The notes: generated by a model from the letters alone, not told the origin. 64,000 nucleotides of DNA from Ciona intestinalis (GCF_000224145.3 NC_020168.2:2429171-2493170); one strand, 5' to 3'; positions 1 through 10,930 are shown, counted from the first letter of the stretch. Numbers and translations: made by a program.

Positions 1-227
1 TTTCCTATGTTTGATAACTATGAGTTTAGCCATATTTTGACAAGTCACCCCATGGTTTTGTTAAAAAAATTTAAAATAGTACGGTTACTTCAAAAAGAAT
101 AGTCACAAGTTGTGCCAAGGTGCCCTCCCACTACAGAGGCAGGCCACCGATGTCGAAGGTCAACTTCGTTATAGCAGTAGCTGTTTGGTTAAAAAAAGAC
201 TTTTCTGATGTTTGTCGTTTATTACAG

Positions 228-3200
228 GAGCAAAGCTGATGCAGCTGCAGAAATCGCAGGTCGCTACCCCATCAGTGTCCACTGGGATGCGATAGAGAGC
301 AGATTGTTGTCGTGCGAAGCGAGAATCACTGATGCGGCACGAAACGAAATCATTGAAGCCGATCGTAAATCTACTATGTCTATTTTGAGCTCAGAATCCA
401 GTATAAATCGCCCTTTACCGGTATTTTAATATTTATTTAAAAATTACAAGTGCTTTTTTAAAAAAAACAAACCTTAATGTTATATTTTTCTACCACAGGC
501 TGAAGTGTTGGTTATATCATTGTTCAGCACACAAGACCATGGGTTGCTGCTACAAGATTTCTATGCAAGGAAAGCACAATATGATCAACTTATTGGGCTC
601 CGTGTTCCGAATTTCTACTTTTCTAAATCTGTGAGTCGTGTAGACAACTGTGAAAGGCAAACCACCTTGTCTTCTTAGGTGTTTTTGTTCTTTTTTGACC
701 CCTAATCTATGTGATATATGTCACACTGTGAGCCTTACTTTAATAGAATATAAAAAAATTAATATAAATGCAAATAATGCTTCAAAAAAAAGGGAAAAAA
801 AAAAAAATTTTAAAGTGTGGTACAATCAAAATTCTGTTTTCTTTTGCTTACCAATATTGATCATACAGACATCCGTGTTGGTGTCAGCAGCGGAAGATAA
901 ATCTTCAGAATATGTTTCAGAACAGGTAGAAGGCTGTTGACTCTTAAGTGGTATCGTATATTATTCATTATACTTTGTTTATTAGTCATCAATCTTGCGA
1001 CAAACGATGCGTGACTTCGTGGGATTGAATGAAAGCGATGAAGCGTCACAAGCGGCCATGCTTAATTTTAGTTATTACCTCACAATTGGAGACATGGATG
1101 AAGCTTTCAAGTCAATCAAGCTGATTAAGGGGTGAGAAAATGAAGCAACTATGATGAGCTGTCATGCTAATATTGTAGTGGCTCTTATTTAAATTGAAAC
1201 GTAATTAATCTTTAAAATTGGAATAAAGAATGAAAAGTAAACTCCTAATAAGTAGCAGACTCAAAAATATTTTATGACAAATGTAAATATATTTGTCATG
1301 AGCAGGAATGGCACAATGGTGGCTTGAATACTTTGTTGATATTGCATTAAGAACATCTATGTCACATTTATTAAGAGTCTTCATTGGTTTTGTCTTATCT
1401 TTGACTCCACTGGTTTTGTTGTTGTAAGGGCTGCTGTGTGGGAGAGCATGGCGAAGATGTGTGTGAAGACGAGGAGGTTGGATGTTGCAAAGGTGTGTCT
1501 CGCCAATATGGGGCATGCAAGAGGAGCAAGGGCGATGAGGGAGGCCGAGAAGGAGCCGGAACTCGATGCACGAGTTGCACGACTCGCACTCGAACTTGGA
1601 ATGAACGTTAGTTTAATTTTGTAAAGTTTAGGTTGGAAAATTGATTTTATTTGGTGCAGGATGAAGCTGAGCGTTTGTATAAGAATTGTCAACGTTATGA
1701 TTTGCTTAACGTGTTCTACCAATCTACTGCACAGTGGGGGAAGGTGAGCTGGGGTTGGTTGGGTTGTGTATGTTACATATTAAGGTAATGGGCCAACCAT
1801 GACCTAAATCTCAGGTCCTATGGCGGCCTCGGCGTAGACCCCACTCTTACAGAATAAAAAACTATTCCTTATGGAAATGCCTAATATAGTATTTTAAAAC
1901 CTTGCAGATAACAATGTATTATTCAGGAAAAACTAAATAAAACCACAATAATCCAGTTATAAGTTAACTTCATTTTGCATCAGGCTTTAGAAACTGCTGA
2001 GTTGTCAGATCGAATTCATCTTCGGACAACTTTTTATAAATACGCGAAACATTTGGAAGCTTGTGGAGATATTGCTGGTGCAATACCTAAGTATGTGTGT
2101 CTTGATTAGCTGGTGTTTATATGCAAATTCTTTATTTAAAATGTAAAGCAACGAATTTAACTTGGTTTTATTAAGAACGGCGGCAAAAACAAATCAAAAA
2201 ACAGATGTGTTTTTTTAATAGATTATAAATTGTTTTTAAAAATTATAGATTGTTTTAAAAAAGTAGATTGTTTTTTAGTTGTGTACAATTTTTTGTATGT
2301 GGTGTTCTAAAATATCTTTGTTTAGTTATGAAAAATCTGGCACTCAATATTTTGAAGTCCCACGTATGTTGTTTGATGAAACAGAGATGTTGGAAGCTTA
2401 CATTATGAAAACAAAGGACAGGTGAGAATTATATGAAAGTTTTATTTAGGGAAAGTGAAATGCAACTTCCAAATTAAATATTGGTTTATTTGTTTAAATT
2501 TGACCTAATAACAATAACTACTTAATGCCTTAGATGGTTTATTCTTAGCAAGACACTTGATATTTATTACTACGACCCAGTATTCACACATAGGTTGTCT
2601 GGTTTAACAAAAAAATAAATAATATTCTTAACAAAATTGAATCAGTGTTAAATGGTATAAACACCCACAAAGTAACATATATGGTAACCCGAAAGCTGGC
2701 TTAAGGTATATCAACACCCGTGTTATAACGACAGTCATTTCCGGCCATGCGAGGATAAAGTAAACTAGGCAGTCTGTTATTACTTTTGAAGTTGCTCTGA
2801 TTTAAATTGTCCAAGTAGCATGTTTATTTCTCGCTTTAACATAACCTTACATAGGAAACTTCGCAAGTGGTGGGCACAATATATGGAATCCACAGGTGAG
2901 ATGGACACCGCACTTAAGTTTTACCAACAAGCTGCTGACCCATTATCTCTGGTTAGAGTCTTCTGTTACTGTGGGAATCCAGAAAAGGTAAAAATTTGAA
3001 TATGCATTGAAGTTTTATGTAATCAGATTTTATATAAAAAGCAAAGCACAAAAAATACAAAATATTTTCTTTTTTTAAATTTTTTTCCAGAAATTAAAAG
3101 ATTTTTAAATAAAACATTATCTTCTACTTCCCTAGGCTGCTGAGGTGGCAAATGAAACAGGGGACCGTGCAGCTTGTTACCATCTTGCTAGACAATTTGA

Positions 3201-6200
3201 AAACAACGATGATATTAAACAAGCAATCCATTTCTTTACGAGAGCCATGGCTTATGGAAATGCCATCAGAATATGCAAAGTATGACAGATGTGTATGCTG
3301 TTTTTTGTTTTCAATTCTTAACTTGTGAATGTAGTTTTCTAAATTGCTTTTTAATATTTTTAAGAATTGATATTTTTATATACCCATGTAAACTTAATGA
3401 AAATGGACTCAAAAATTGGTTCAAATGACAGTTGCTTACTAAGGTCTTGCAGGTTCTCATAACGTACACCTTTACCATTATGTTTCACTAATATTTATTT
3501 TACAATCACCAGGAGCATGGGTTCGAAGACCAGCTTATGAACCTTGCATTGCTAAGCACACCCAATGACATGATAGAAGCTGCCAGGCATTATGAGGAAC
3601 GACCTGACACACTGGATAAGGCGGTTATGCTTTACCATAAGGTGCAGGATTCTTACCTACCACTGTTCTGTAGTTTGTGGCCTATAATTTTTGAGTACAG
3701 TCCAGATTTTAGTTATAACATGCACTCGATTGGACCATACAGATAAGGCTTTAAGTTGAACTCTTATTGTTTGGGTTTTGTGCTTATACGTCTCATTTGT
3801 TTTGAGCAGTGAGCCACTTTAGTATAAAATGTAGAAACCTTATCTTTTCCTTTTAGTTACTTGGTGAGTTCTGGTACAAAAAAGAAATAACAAATTTAAT
3901 TTAAGGATATTTAAACTTTTACAGGCTGGCCACTTTTCGCGTGCATTAGAACTAGCGTTTGAAAGCAAACAATTTGGTGCCCTGGAACTTATTTCACAAG
4001 ATTTAGACGACAGTGCTGACCCAGTTTTATTAGAAAGATGTGCAGAATTTTTCACCGAACATGGTCAACATGAACGAGCCGTCTCTATGCTTGTCGTTGT
4101 TAAAAAGGTGAATATAAGACAATATACCGGACTATAAATATGTTGGCATAAACAGAAAACTCTGGCCCAAACCGCAGGTCGCTTGGTTTGTCACTTCATA
4201 GCCTCTCATCCTTATAGAATATTTTATTATAAACAACAATGAGTATCATAATTTGTTATTGTTTTATTTTTTGCATTCTTAGTCTAATTTTTAACAAAGA
4301 AGTCTTAACGTTTCAGTATGCTGAAGCGATTTCTATTTGTTCCAATAATGATGTTCGTTTGAACGAAGAGTTGGTTGAGAAGTTAACTGTACCAAAAGAC
4401 TACATGGACCAACACCAACGGTGAGAATTTTTTATTGAATTTTTTTCCTTAAAAAAATGTTACTTTGTTTCGGGAAACCCACGACAGAATGTTTTAAATC
4501 CTTTTCTATTTAAATTTAAATGCGGGATTCAGTATTCATATTATTCTGGTGTTGCTCGTTCTTGCATCGTAATGATAGGGTGTTCATTGCTCAACGCTTG
4601 ATATTATTACCAATGCGTGGCGTGTGCCCTGGGGCACGAGAGTCATTGCTCCAACCCAGTGGTTAAATTGTTCTGATTAAAAAAAAATTACCATAAAAAA
4701 ATAAACGAAGTTATACACAGGGTAAGTGAATGAAGCCACCTGTGTGTTACGACTGTCGTTTTCACCTGTGTGTTATGACCTCGGTTTCATTCTTTCTAAA
4801 TTCTTGTCTGGCCCCGATTGGGACAACTGGTAGAAGTGTTATTTATGTACAGTGTGGTCTTGGTGGGGGAAGATGGGACACCTTTCATTCTATTTTCTCG
4901 TCCCATTTGGTAGTAAACAATAAACATTCAAAGAAATATTTTACTGTACCCTCACCACTCTCATAGACCGTTGTTAATTGTTTAAAACACATTAGAGGAT
5001 TTGAACATTATGTGCTAAAAATGTCCCGTCTTCCCCCACCCTCTTATACGTTAGTTGAATATGCTACAATACCTAACATTGCGCACCCCTGTTTATGTTT
5101 TTCACACCTACAGGGAACGGTTGTTGGCAAAACTAGCAAGCTGCTGCATGAATCAAGGTGAATATCACCTGGCATGTAAGAAATACACGCAGGCCGGAGA
5201 TAAGGAAAAGGTACAACACTTTTAGTTTTTGGTGATTCCAAAATAATAAGTTTTATTGTTATTTATCGTCTGTATGTGCTACAAGTTTTGTTACCGTAAC
5301 CAAAGAGTTAAATAATCATTTGTTGTGTTTAAATAAAAAAATGCACAATGTGATGTCGCCTGCAACTAAAATAACCTCGTTACAACAGGCAATGCGAGCG
5401 TTGTTAAAATCAGGTGATACTGAAAAGATCATTTTCTTTGCTGGTGTATCACGATTGCGAAATCTCTACGTAATGGCTGCCAACTACCTGCAGTCACTGG
5501 ATTGGCGCAAAGATCCTGAAATAATGAAGAACATCATTAGTTTCTATACAAAAGGCCGAGCCCTCGATTCATTAGCAGGATTTTACGATGCGTGTGCGCA
5601 GGTACTTAATCTTTTAATCCACTGTGACGTAAATATCTGCTATGTTAATCTTATTTTCATTCTTTTAACTGTCATGGGTTTATTTAATCTGCAATTTGTG
5701 CCAGGTTGAAATTGACGAGTACCAGAATTACGAGAAAGCCATGGGGGCCCTTACTGAGGCTTTTAAATGCCTTACTAAGGCAAAGATGGCAAACAAGCAA
5801 CAGCAAGAAATAAAGATCACTGAACTAAAAGCACGAATAGCGCTCGTGAAAAAGTTTATACAGACACGAAGGTATATTGTATGCATTGGTAATTGCTTTG
5901 TCTATCACATAACCTGAACATATAGTCAGTGTGCTTCATTGACAGCAATTACAAACACCTGATTAATATTTGACCAATATCCTTACAGTGTTCTCAATTT
6001 TTAAATAAAATTCCCGTTCATATAAATCCCTGACGCTTTTTACAACAGGTTGTTCGACAGTGACCCACAAGAAGGAATAAAACAATGTCATGCTTTAATT
6101 AATGAACCTGACTTGGAATCTTCCGTTCGTTATGGTGATGTGTATGGGTTGCTTATTGAGTATTGTGCTTCACAAGACAACAACGACAAGGTAGTTAAAT

Positions 6201-6818
6201 AAATATGCGGCTAATTGCTGCCGGCATTTTATGAGCTCTTATGAGAGTGTATTGTTTTTCCAACCGTTTGCTTTGACTTTTGTAGTCTGTATGACAGCGA
6301 CCTGAAGGACGTGAAACATTGTTACAAAAATAATAAAAAAAAATGGAAGAGCTCCATTAGACTTAAAATATTACTTATTTTTTTCAGCTTCGATTTTTGT
6401 TGTTGTGTAATTAAAACTCCAAAGTTTTACTTATTACAGCAGGCGATTTTGGTTACGCCAAATATGCTAGGTTTTGTAGGTGATTTGGTGTTTTGAGACC
6501 TTCTCTCAAACACAGGTCAAGCACAACAGTTTCTGGGTTGAACATGACATACATTTCCACTATATCCCCATTAATGAAAATCCGTGCACATAGGCGTATC
6601 ACTACATGCAAGAACTACGTGCCCGATTGCCAACCGTCACTCTGTCGTACTTCGTAAACATGAAAACCATTGAAACTGTACATCGGGCTGTGGGAGTTCC
6701 GCTTGGTCGGGGTGTGGGGATTGGTAATGGTGATGCGGACAAAATGAAAGGAAACGAAGACAGCGAAGACGAGGTGACTGAGGAGTTGTACGATGGGGGA
6801 GGATTTGGTTACAGATAA
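228..6818 (+). CDS. IFT140: Intraflagellar transport protein 140 (C-terminal part)
   Basis: IFT140 is a core subunit of IFT complex A, which drives retrograde transport and membrane-protein entry in cilia. The window holds about 842 C-terminal residues, the TPR-like solenoid; the WD40 part lies off the left edge. I read 18 exons: 228-420, 499-630, 869-925, 986-1131, 1429-1606, 1660-1743, 1984-2090, 2326-2421, 2855-2987, 3136-3279, 3513-3641, 3925-4107, 4317-4420, 5114-5210, 5389-5601, 5705-5871, 6049-6190, 6594-6818. All junctions are GT-AG and in frame to a TAA at 6816. Recognition rests on long family-typical stretches such as [44 protein letters not shown] and [14 protein letters not shown]. 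The C terminus is acidic, as in vertebrate IFT140. Introns hold SINE relics and one MITE. Identification is very secure; single exon edges could be off by a few bases. Confidence 0.95.
2525..2775 (-). mobile_element. Degraded tRNA-derived SINE relic in an IFT140 intron
   Basis: The right half (about 2650-2770) carries the family's tail-side block, including 'ccacaaagtaacata', 'taacccgaaagctggc', 'gttataacgacagtc' and 'gaggataaagta'. The same block is seen in better copies at 13165-13455, 49632-49920 and 56371-56692. The left half is heavily diverged, with only pieces such as 'gcaagacactt' and 'acgacccagt' left. It is an old copy. The strand is my reading from the order of blocks. Confidence 0.6.
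4590..4800 (-). mobile_element. Fragmentary tRNA-derived SINE relic in an IFT140 intron
   Basis: Blocks shared with the other SINE copies are visible: 'attgctccaacccagtggt' near 4650 and two diverged copies of 'gttacgactgtcgtt' near 4745-4785. The internal part is reduced and A-rich. It looks like a rearranged old copy, and the boundaries are approximate. Confidence 0.5.
4860..5044. mobile_element. MITE, 'gtgggggaagatgggac' family, copy 1
   Basis: The left end reads 'ggtgggggaagatgggacac' and the right end 'gtcccgtcttcccccacc', its inverted complement. About 185 bp lie between, with no coding capacity. The interior shares 'tattttctcgtcccatttgg', 'taaacaa', 'gttaattgtttaaaacac' and 'attatgtgctaaa' with copies elsewhere in the window. 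It sits in an IFT140 intron between the exons ending at 4420 and starting at 5114. This is a non-autonomous DNA transposon type; a TA target is likely but not provable here. Confidence 0.8.
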
Positions 6819-7588
6819 TTTCGTTGCTGCTTTTGTAATCGTCGATATATTTTTTTTATACGATGCGCCAAAAAAATGTATGTTTTTTGACTGCATAGTG
6901 CAGTTTAAAAAACGCTTTTGGAAACATTTGTTGTTGTTATTTTGTTACTAAATATTTTCTCAATATATTTTGTAGAATAAATTAAATTGCGCTTTCGGTG
7001 ATGAGAATTAGTATAGAACTAATTAGGAGAATCTATACGTATATATGTATATAAGCGTAGAAACGGGAGAATTAATGAATGTAGAGACAGGCGCGCTAAC
7101 CAAAATAGAAAAATACTAACTCTAGCAGAGGTAAGTGTAACAATGAAGTAATTTGGATGTTTGTTTGATTACTGGTAATTATCGTTACAGCATGATGTCA
7201 TATGTATATATTAGAATTATACATAGTGACGCCAACAGTACAGACGAGAGAAATGTACCTTAAAACGCTGCAAAATGTGTTCAGTAATATTTTGCGTAGG
7301 AACTATTTTCACGCCATTTTCGTATTTAAAACACCTCGTACTGTAATTGTTCCGTAACTCTGCAGCAGCGTCTTGGCGCATGCGCAATAGCGATTATATA
7401 TTATTCGGCAACCCTACAAAAAAAAGTAAAATCGCCTATAAAAGAGCTGCTGTTTTCGTTGTCACCTATGAATTACGGGAGATAGTCAAATTGCAATTAT
7501 CGAAGACCGCAAGTAGACAAATAAAAAAGATACTGGTTTATAGATAGGCGTGCGGCACCGACAAAAAGTATAAAGTAATTTTTCCAAG
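6819..7588. other. IFT140 3' UTR and upstream region of the next gene
   Basis: A poly(A) signal AATAAA lies at 6976-6981, about 160 bases after the IFT140 stop, so IFT140 probably ends near 7000. The rest is AT-rich non-coding DNA leading to the intronless gene at 7589. At 7375-7386 there is a near-palindromic GCGCATGCGC, the core of the NRF1-type activator site often found in animal promoters, about 200 bases before the ATG. No other gene is seen. Confidence 0.6.
7375..7386. promoter_or_regulatory. NRF1-like palindromic promoter motif
   Basis: The sequence 'ggcgcatgcgca' contains the 10-base palindrome GCGCATGCGC, which matches the consensus of the NRF1/EWG family. It lies about 200 bases upstream of the start codon at 7589 in an AT-rich background where such a GC-rich palindrome stands out. 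The same motif occurs at 28444-28455 upstream of TAF4. Function is inferred. Confidence 0.45.
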
Positions 7589-8404
7589 ATGGAACGTATT
7601 TTAGGTTCTGATCAACTCTGCAGTAACTTCGTAAGAATTAGTTGCATGTCAGGTGCAACAAACAGTTCTGAATATTTGCAAAATACAAATAAATACATAA
7701 ACCAGCTACCGGTTCAAAACGGCACGCGGAAATGGCGAAGAAGAAATGGCATCTCCCGAAGAGGTACAATTGGTGGCATAACGACGTGTTGGAAAAATCA
7801 GGATTCGGTTGAAATTAACGACGATGATGTATTTGCCGCTTGCTCAAAGATGTATAAGGGTACTGTCGATATGGGTTGCAATATCGTTCAGTCGCTTCGT
7901 GTGTATTACGATGACCACTGGAATTTATACTTTATAAAACGAAATATTCATGCATATTTGCTAGTGGCTATGGACTTTACAGAAGAACTTTATCCGTATG
8001 CACGATTTTTAGAGCTGATTCACAAAATAGACGGAACGCAGATCAATGTAGAAAATGGGTCAAACACCAGTTTAAATTGGAAGCTGCTTGTTCTCTTATA
8101 CATCCTTATAAAACGAGTAGTGTCCTCCCAAATGCAAGCTAAGAACAAACGTAGCTGCAATAGCAGCTTCATTAAAGAATTAGAAGAGAAGATAAAATTA
8201 TGTTTGTGGATAACTTTTGCTTTATTGGGCAACAAAGAGTTTTATGATTCATCTACATTTAAAGCAGAATCAGAAAAAAAGAAATCTTTCCACGTTTCTG
8301 CAATAGATTTAGTTTCTGAGGCGTCGTTTGACATTGCAAGATATTTTTCTGAACCAATATTCACTGCGAATACCTTGTGGGAATTGCGAAAGGCTCATAT
8401 TTGA
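7589..8404 (+). CDS. Probable CDK5 activator (p35-like), divergent, intronless
   Basis: A single open frame of 271 residues. The C-terminal half resembles the cyclin-fold domain of CDK5 activators (p35/p39). Residues 166-181 (LLVLLYILIKRVVSSQ) align with the p35 stretch that reads FLYMLCRDVISSEV. LCLWITFALLGNKEFYDSS (about 204-222) aligns with the segment containing YSYMGNEI, and FSEPIFTANTLWELRK (253-268) with DPHYFTQVFSDLK. Vertebrate CDK5R1 and CDK5R2 are also intronless, which supports the call. The N-terminal ~75 residues are basic and unstructured; the myristoylation start (MG) of p35 is absent. If correct, it would bind and activate CDK5 without a mitotic cyclin. Similarity is low, so a different cyclin-like protein is possible. 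It lies head-to-tail behind IFT140 with its own promoter. Confidence 0.5.
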   Translation: MERILGSDQLCSNFVRISCMSGATNSSEYLQNTNKYINQLPVQNGTRKWRRRNGISRRGTIGGITTCWKNQDSVEINDDDVFAACSKMYKGTVDMGCNIVQSLRVYYDDHWNLYFIKRNIHAYLLVAMDFTEELYPYARFLELIHKIDGTQINVENGSNTSLNWKLLVLLYILIKRVVSSQMQAKNKRSCNSSFIKELEEKIKLCLWITFALLGNKEFYDSSTFKAESEKKKSFHVSAIDLVSEASFDIARYFSEPIFTANTLWELRKAHI

Positions 8405-8566
8405 CGCCTGTATATAGTTGTTCAAATGTTCTTTTTCATTTTAGCATCTAATGTTGCAATGCTGTACAACGTTTTGATTAAAAGCGTGCATTTCGTTAAA
8501 GTAAAACAAACTTTCGTTTATTCCATATTTTATGCAACTTTTGTTACATTTCGATTAGTTTCAACC

Positions 8567-8605
8567 GCCTCTATATTGTTCAGTGGTGGAGCACTGGTTT
8601 CACCT
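8567..8605 (+). pseudogene. tRNA-Thr relic (5' half)
   Basis: 'gcctctatattgttcagtgg' followed by 'tggagcactggtttc' matches the first ~36 bases of the tRNA-Thr(CGU) genes in the array to the right, with a few changes. The upstream 'gcaacttttgttacattt' also matches the 5' flank of those genes. The 3' half is missing. It shows that the array once reached this far left. Confidence 0.65.
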
Positions 8606-8620
8606 TTATTAAAGATTATA

Positions 8621-8808
8621 GCAGGGTTGGAGAAGATAGCACAACTTTGAATTCAATTTTCTCGTTCCTTTTTGGTATAGTAAACAAAGAACATTTTAAG
8701 AATTATAAAAAACCGCACCCTCATGACTGCCATAGACTTTTGTAATTTTTTTCAAAGACGAGTAATTGGATATTATGTGCTAAAGGTGTCTCATCTTACC
8801 CAACAGAA
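8621..8808. mobile_element. MITE, 'gtgggggaagatgggac' family, copy 2 (diverged)
   Basis: The left end 'gggttggagaagatagcac' and right end 'gtgtctcatcttaccca' are diverged forms of the family's inverted ends. Interior blocks 'ttttctcgttccttttt', 'gtaaacaaagaacatt' and 'tattatgtgctaaa' are kept. Older than copy 1 judging by the number of changes in the ends. Confidence 0.7.
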
Positions 8809-9135
8809 CTAAATATTTAAACTATTACGGTCAACGGAAGACGCTGGCTATATATTTGCAACGTATTATTTATTCTTTTGTCGTTGTATTTATGGCTTTT
8901 AGGTAGTTTGCTGTGACCTCACTAGTTGACACATCTCATGCGTATTTTACTAATCTATAGCTGACGCAATTGCGACTTTTCTTTCGTTTACATTTGGCCT
9001 AAGTTTTCGTTGTACAGCAGTTAACGTGGACGAATTGTTGTAAAACTGTTGGAACGTTTTCTTGGTACCTTGTGTTGATTAAAAGCGAGCCTTGAATACC
9101 TGCGTGTAATTTTATTGCTTCGGCTTTTATATACT

Positions 9136-9304
9136 GCAGGGTGGGGGAGATGTGACATCTTTTCCTTATACCACTCGTCCTATTTGGTAGTAAACAAAGA
9201 CCATATTTCATTACGACTCCCATTACCCGCTGTTAATTGTTTATAACACAGTAAGGATATTTAAATATTATGGGCTAAGGGTGTCCCGTCTTTCCCCTAC
9301 TATA
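9136..9304. mobile_element. MITE, 'gtgggggaagatgggac' family, copy 3
   Basis: Ends 'agggtgggggagatgtgac' and 'gtgtcccgtctttcccct' are inverted complements with small gaps. Interior blocks shared with the other copies include 'cgtcctatttggtagtaaac' and 'tgttaattgtttataacac'. Non-coding, about 170 bp. Confidence 0.75.
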
Positions 9305-9421
9305 TACGTTATTATAATTTTAATCTAGCAAGCCTACACTGGTCTGGTCTGAAGCGGTCGGTTAGAGCAGCGTCCAAGACAAAACATTTTTTAGCTAACA
9401 TATAATTAAATCAAGTAATCA

Positions 9422-9515
9422 ATATACCTCCGTGTTTTTTATTTCTTGCTGTTGCTTGTTCGCCAGCATCTTTGCTGGAGTTAGGCATTTAAAAGCCTCA
9501 GTTAGGGCACCCATG
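9422..9515 (-). pseudogene. Inverted duplicate fragment of an IFT140 exon
   Basis: On the minus strand this reads [16 protein letters not shown], then [11 protein letters not shown]. It is almost the same as part of the IFT140 exon at 5705-5871 ([26 protein letters not shown]). Nucleotide identity is high over about 75 bases. The copy then jumps over about 55 bases of the exon and resumes at its 3' edge, including the first intron bases 'ggtatattg'. Keeping the splice-donor sequence means it was copied from genomic DNA, not from mRNA. It lies 3.6 kb from its parent, in opposite orientation, inside the tRNA-Thr array. It is a non-functional scrap. Confidence 0.85.
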
Positions 9516-9657
9516 CAACAGAAATTGTCAACATTTTTCGCACAATCTGCAAAAATTGTGCTCAATAAAAATGTGCATATTGCGCTTGAAAACGTGCACA
9601 TTGTGCTCGCATCGCTGGAAAACGTGCTCATTTAAGTGTGCGACTTGTAAAATACGG

Positions 9658-9724
9658 TACCACCAGTGAGGAACTCACGATCCTGGTTTACGAGACCAGT
9701 GCACTACCACTGAGGTATAGAGGC
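9658..9724 (-). pseudogene. tRNA-Thr(CGU) pseudogene
   Basis: The minus strand reads like the neighbouring tRNA-Thr genes through the D arm and the anticodon loop CTCGTAA. The T arm is shortened (bases missing in 'gagttc...ctcac') and the 3' acceptor side is altered, so the acceptor stem no longer pairs well. It is probably not functional. Orientation is the same as the copy at 10156. Confidence 0.75.
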
Positions 9725-9748
9725 TCGGTGTTGCTACCTATTGATATA

Positions 9749-9895
9749 GTAGGGGGGGGGGGGAGATGGGACATCTTTTCAGTCTATTTTCTCGTACCAT
9801 TGGGTAGTAAACAAAGAACATTCAAAAAATTATAGAACTGTATGATCACGACTCCCATAAACCGTTGTTAATTGTTAAAAAACACGATGTAACAA
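9749..9895. mobile_element. MITE, 'gtgggggaagatgggac' family, copy 4 (right end lost)
   Basis: Begins with a run of Gs and 'gagatgggacatcttttc', then 'tattttctcgtacc', 'gtaaacaaagaacattcaaa' and 'cgttgttaattgtt', all family blocks. It stops after 'aaaacacgatg'; the expected inverted right end is absent. Confidence 0.7.
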
Positions 9896-10155
9896 AGTTG
9901 AAAATACTCTAAAATTACCTAAATTTTGTTCTATTTTAAGTATGTACATGATTTACATCAAAATTGTTTACAGCATCACAACAGCAAACACCAATAATAT
10001 AACAATATAATAACTTTATTTGTATTCTTGATTACGGTAGCGAAGAATTATAGAAAAGATAAAAAAATATAAAGTTAAAAAAATATAAACAAATAAAACA
10101 GTAGGAACGCAAATGTCCTTTAATGCGCTGTTGTTTTATTTCGCAAAAACGTTTC

Positions 10156-10227
10156 TGCCTCCAGTGAGGATTGAACTCACGACCCCTGGTTTACGAGACC
10201 AGTGCTCTACCACTGAGCTATAAAGGC
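10156..10227 (-). tRNA. tRNA-Thr (anticodon CGU)
   Basis: 72 bases on the minus strand fold as a standard tRNA. The acceptor GCCTTTA pairs with TGGAGGC (two G-U pairs), the D arm is GCTC...GAGC, and the anticodon stem CTGGT/ACCAG encloses loop CTCGTAA. The T arm is GTGAG/CTCAC with loop TTCAATC, and the discriminator base is A. Anticodon CGT reads ACG. The A box (TAGCTCAGTGG) and B box (GAGTTCAATCC) are present. A run of Ts follows the 3' end on this strand, suitable for Pol III termination. Confidence 0.85.
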
Positions 10228-10749
10228 TCGTGTTAGCTCCAAATTAATACGTAACAAACCTAGCAAGAAATAAATAATTATTAAAAGTTTAATTTATTTT
10301 AACAGAGCACATGCTTTACATGGAAATGTTTTACAGTATCGAAACAGCGTCATTAGAAAAGATATTAAGCAAAACATAATTATAATATACACCACAAAGT
10401 TTGTAAGTTGCACTACCGTAATTTTACCAGAAGTAACTTGCGTAAATTATACAGTGCTTTATGATTGAATTAGTTATAAAACGTTTAAATAAAGTATCAT
10501 GTTTCTTTGTTTCGAAAATATTTCTAGCGAAGGAACTTAATCCAATGACCACGTGTAGAAATGGTCAAATCTTGCAAACTACTTTTTAATCTTATTTCCC
10601 AGTAGTTAACCTCATCAAAGACGATTTCAAAACATTTCAGCTAACATGTGATTCAATTAAATAATAAATAAATAAGTAAGTAATCCTAACAATTACTTTA
10701 GTTGTAGGCAACCTACTAATGTGCACATTTAAATTAAACATTACTACCA

Positions 10750-10862
10750 TGCATGCAGTTTTCCATTTCACCATGGCAATACGATGAAGAAGTGACAAAA
10801 CCGCCCACTATTACGTCACATTGCATCGCACCGTGGTCTATGAGGAACTGGTTCGCGCATCA
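10750..10862 (+). pseudogene. Inverted duplicate fragment of the MYORG-like glycosidase
   Basis: From 'catgcagttttccatttcac' to 'ctggttcgcgcatcaaa', about 110 bases match coding sequence of the minus-strand glycosidase exon 4 (parent about 18974-19087) at roughly nine in ten positions, with a 2-base deletion. The parent encodes SPWQYDEEV and YYVTLHRTVVYEELVRA here. The copy is on the plus strand, so it is inverted relative to its parent 8 kb away, and is too short and shifted to encode anything. It sits between two tRNA-Thr copies. Confidence 0.88.
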
Positions 10863-10930
10863 AAAATAAATTTTAGTTAATTTTATAGTCCTTGTTAGTT
10901 TTATTACATATTGGTTTGTTTCATTCAAGA

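Noticed and set aside
1381-1722. Overlapping minus-strand open frames opposite an IFT140 exon
   Set aside because: They mirror the strongly conserved plus-strand exon 1429-1606 and have no protein-like features of their own.
8426-8650. A 74-codon open frame after the CDK5-activator-like gene
   Set aside because: It runs through the tRNA-Thr relic and its flank into a MITE, so it is chance.
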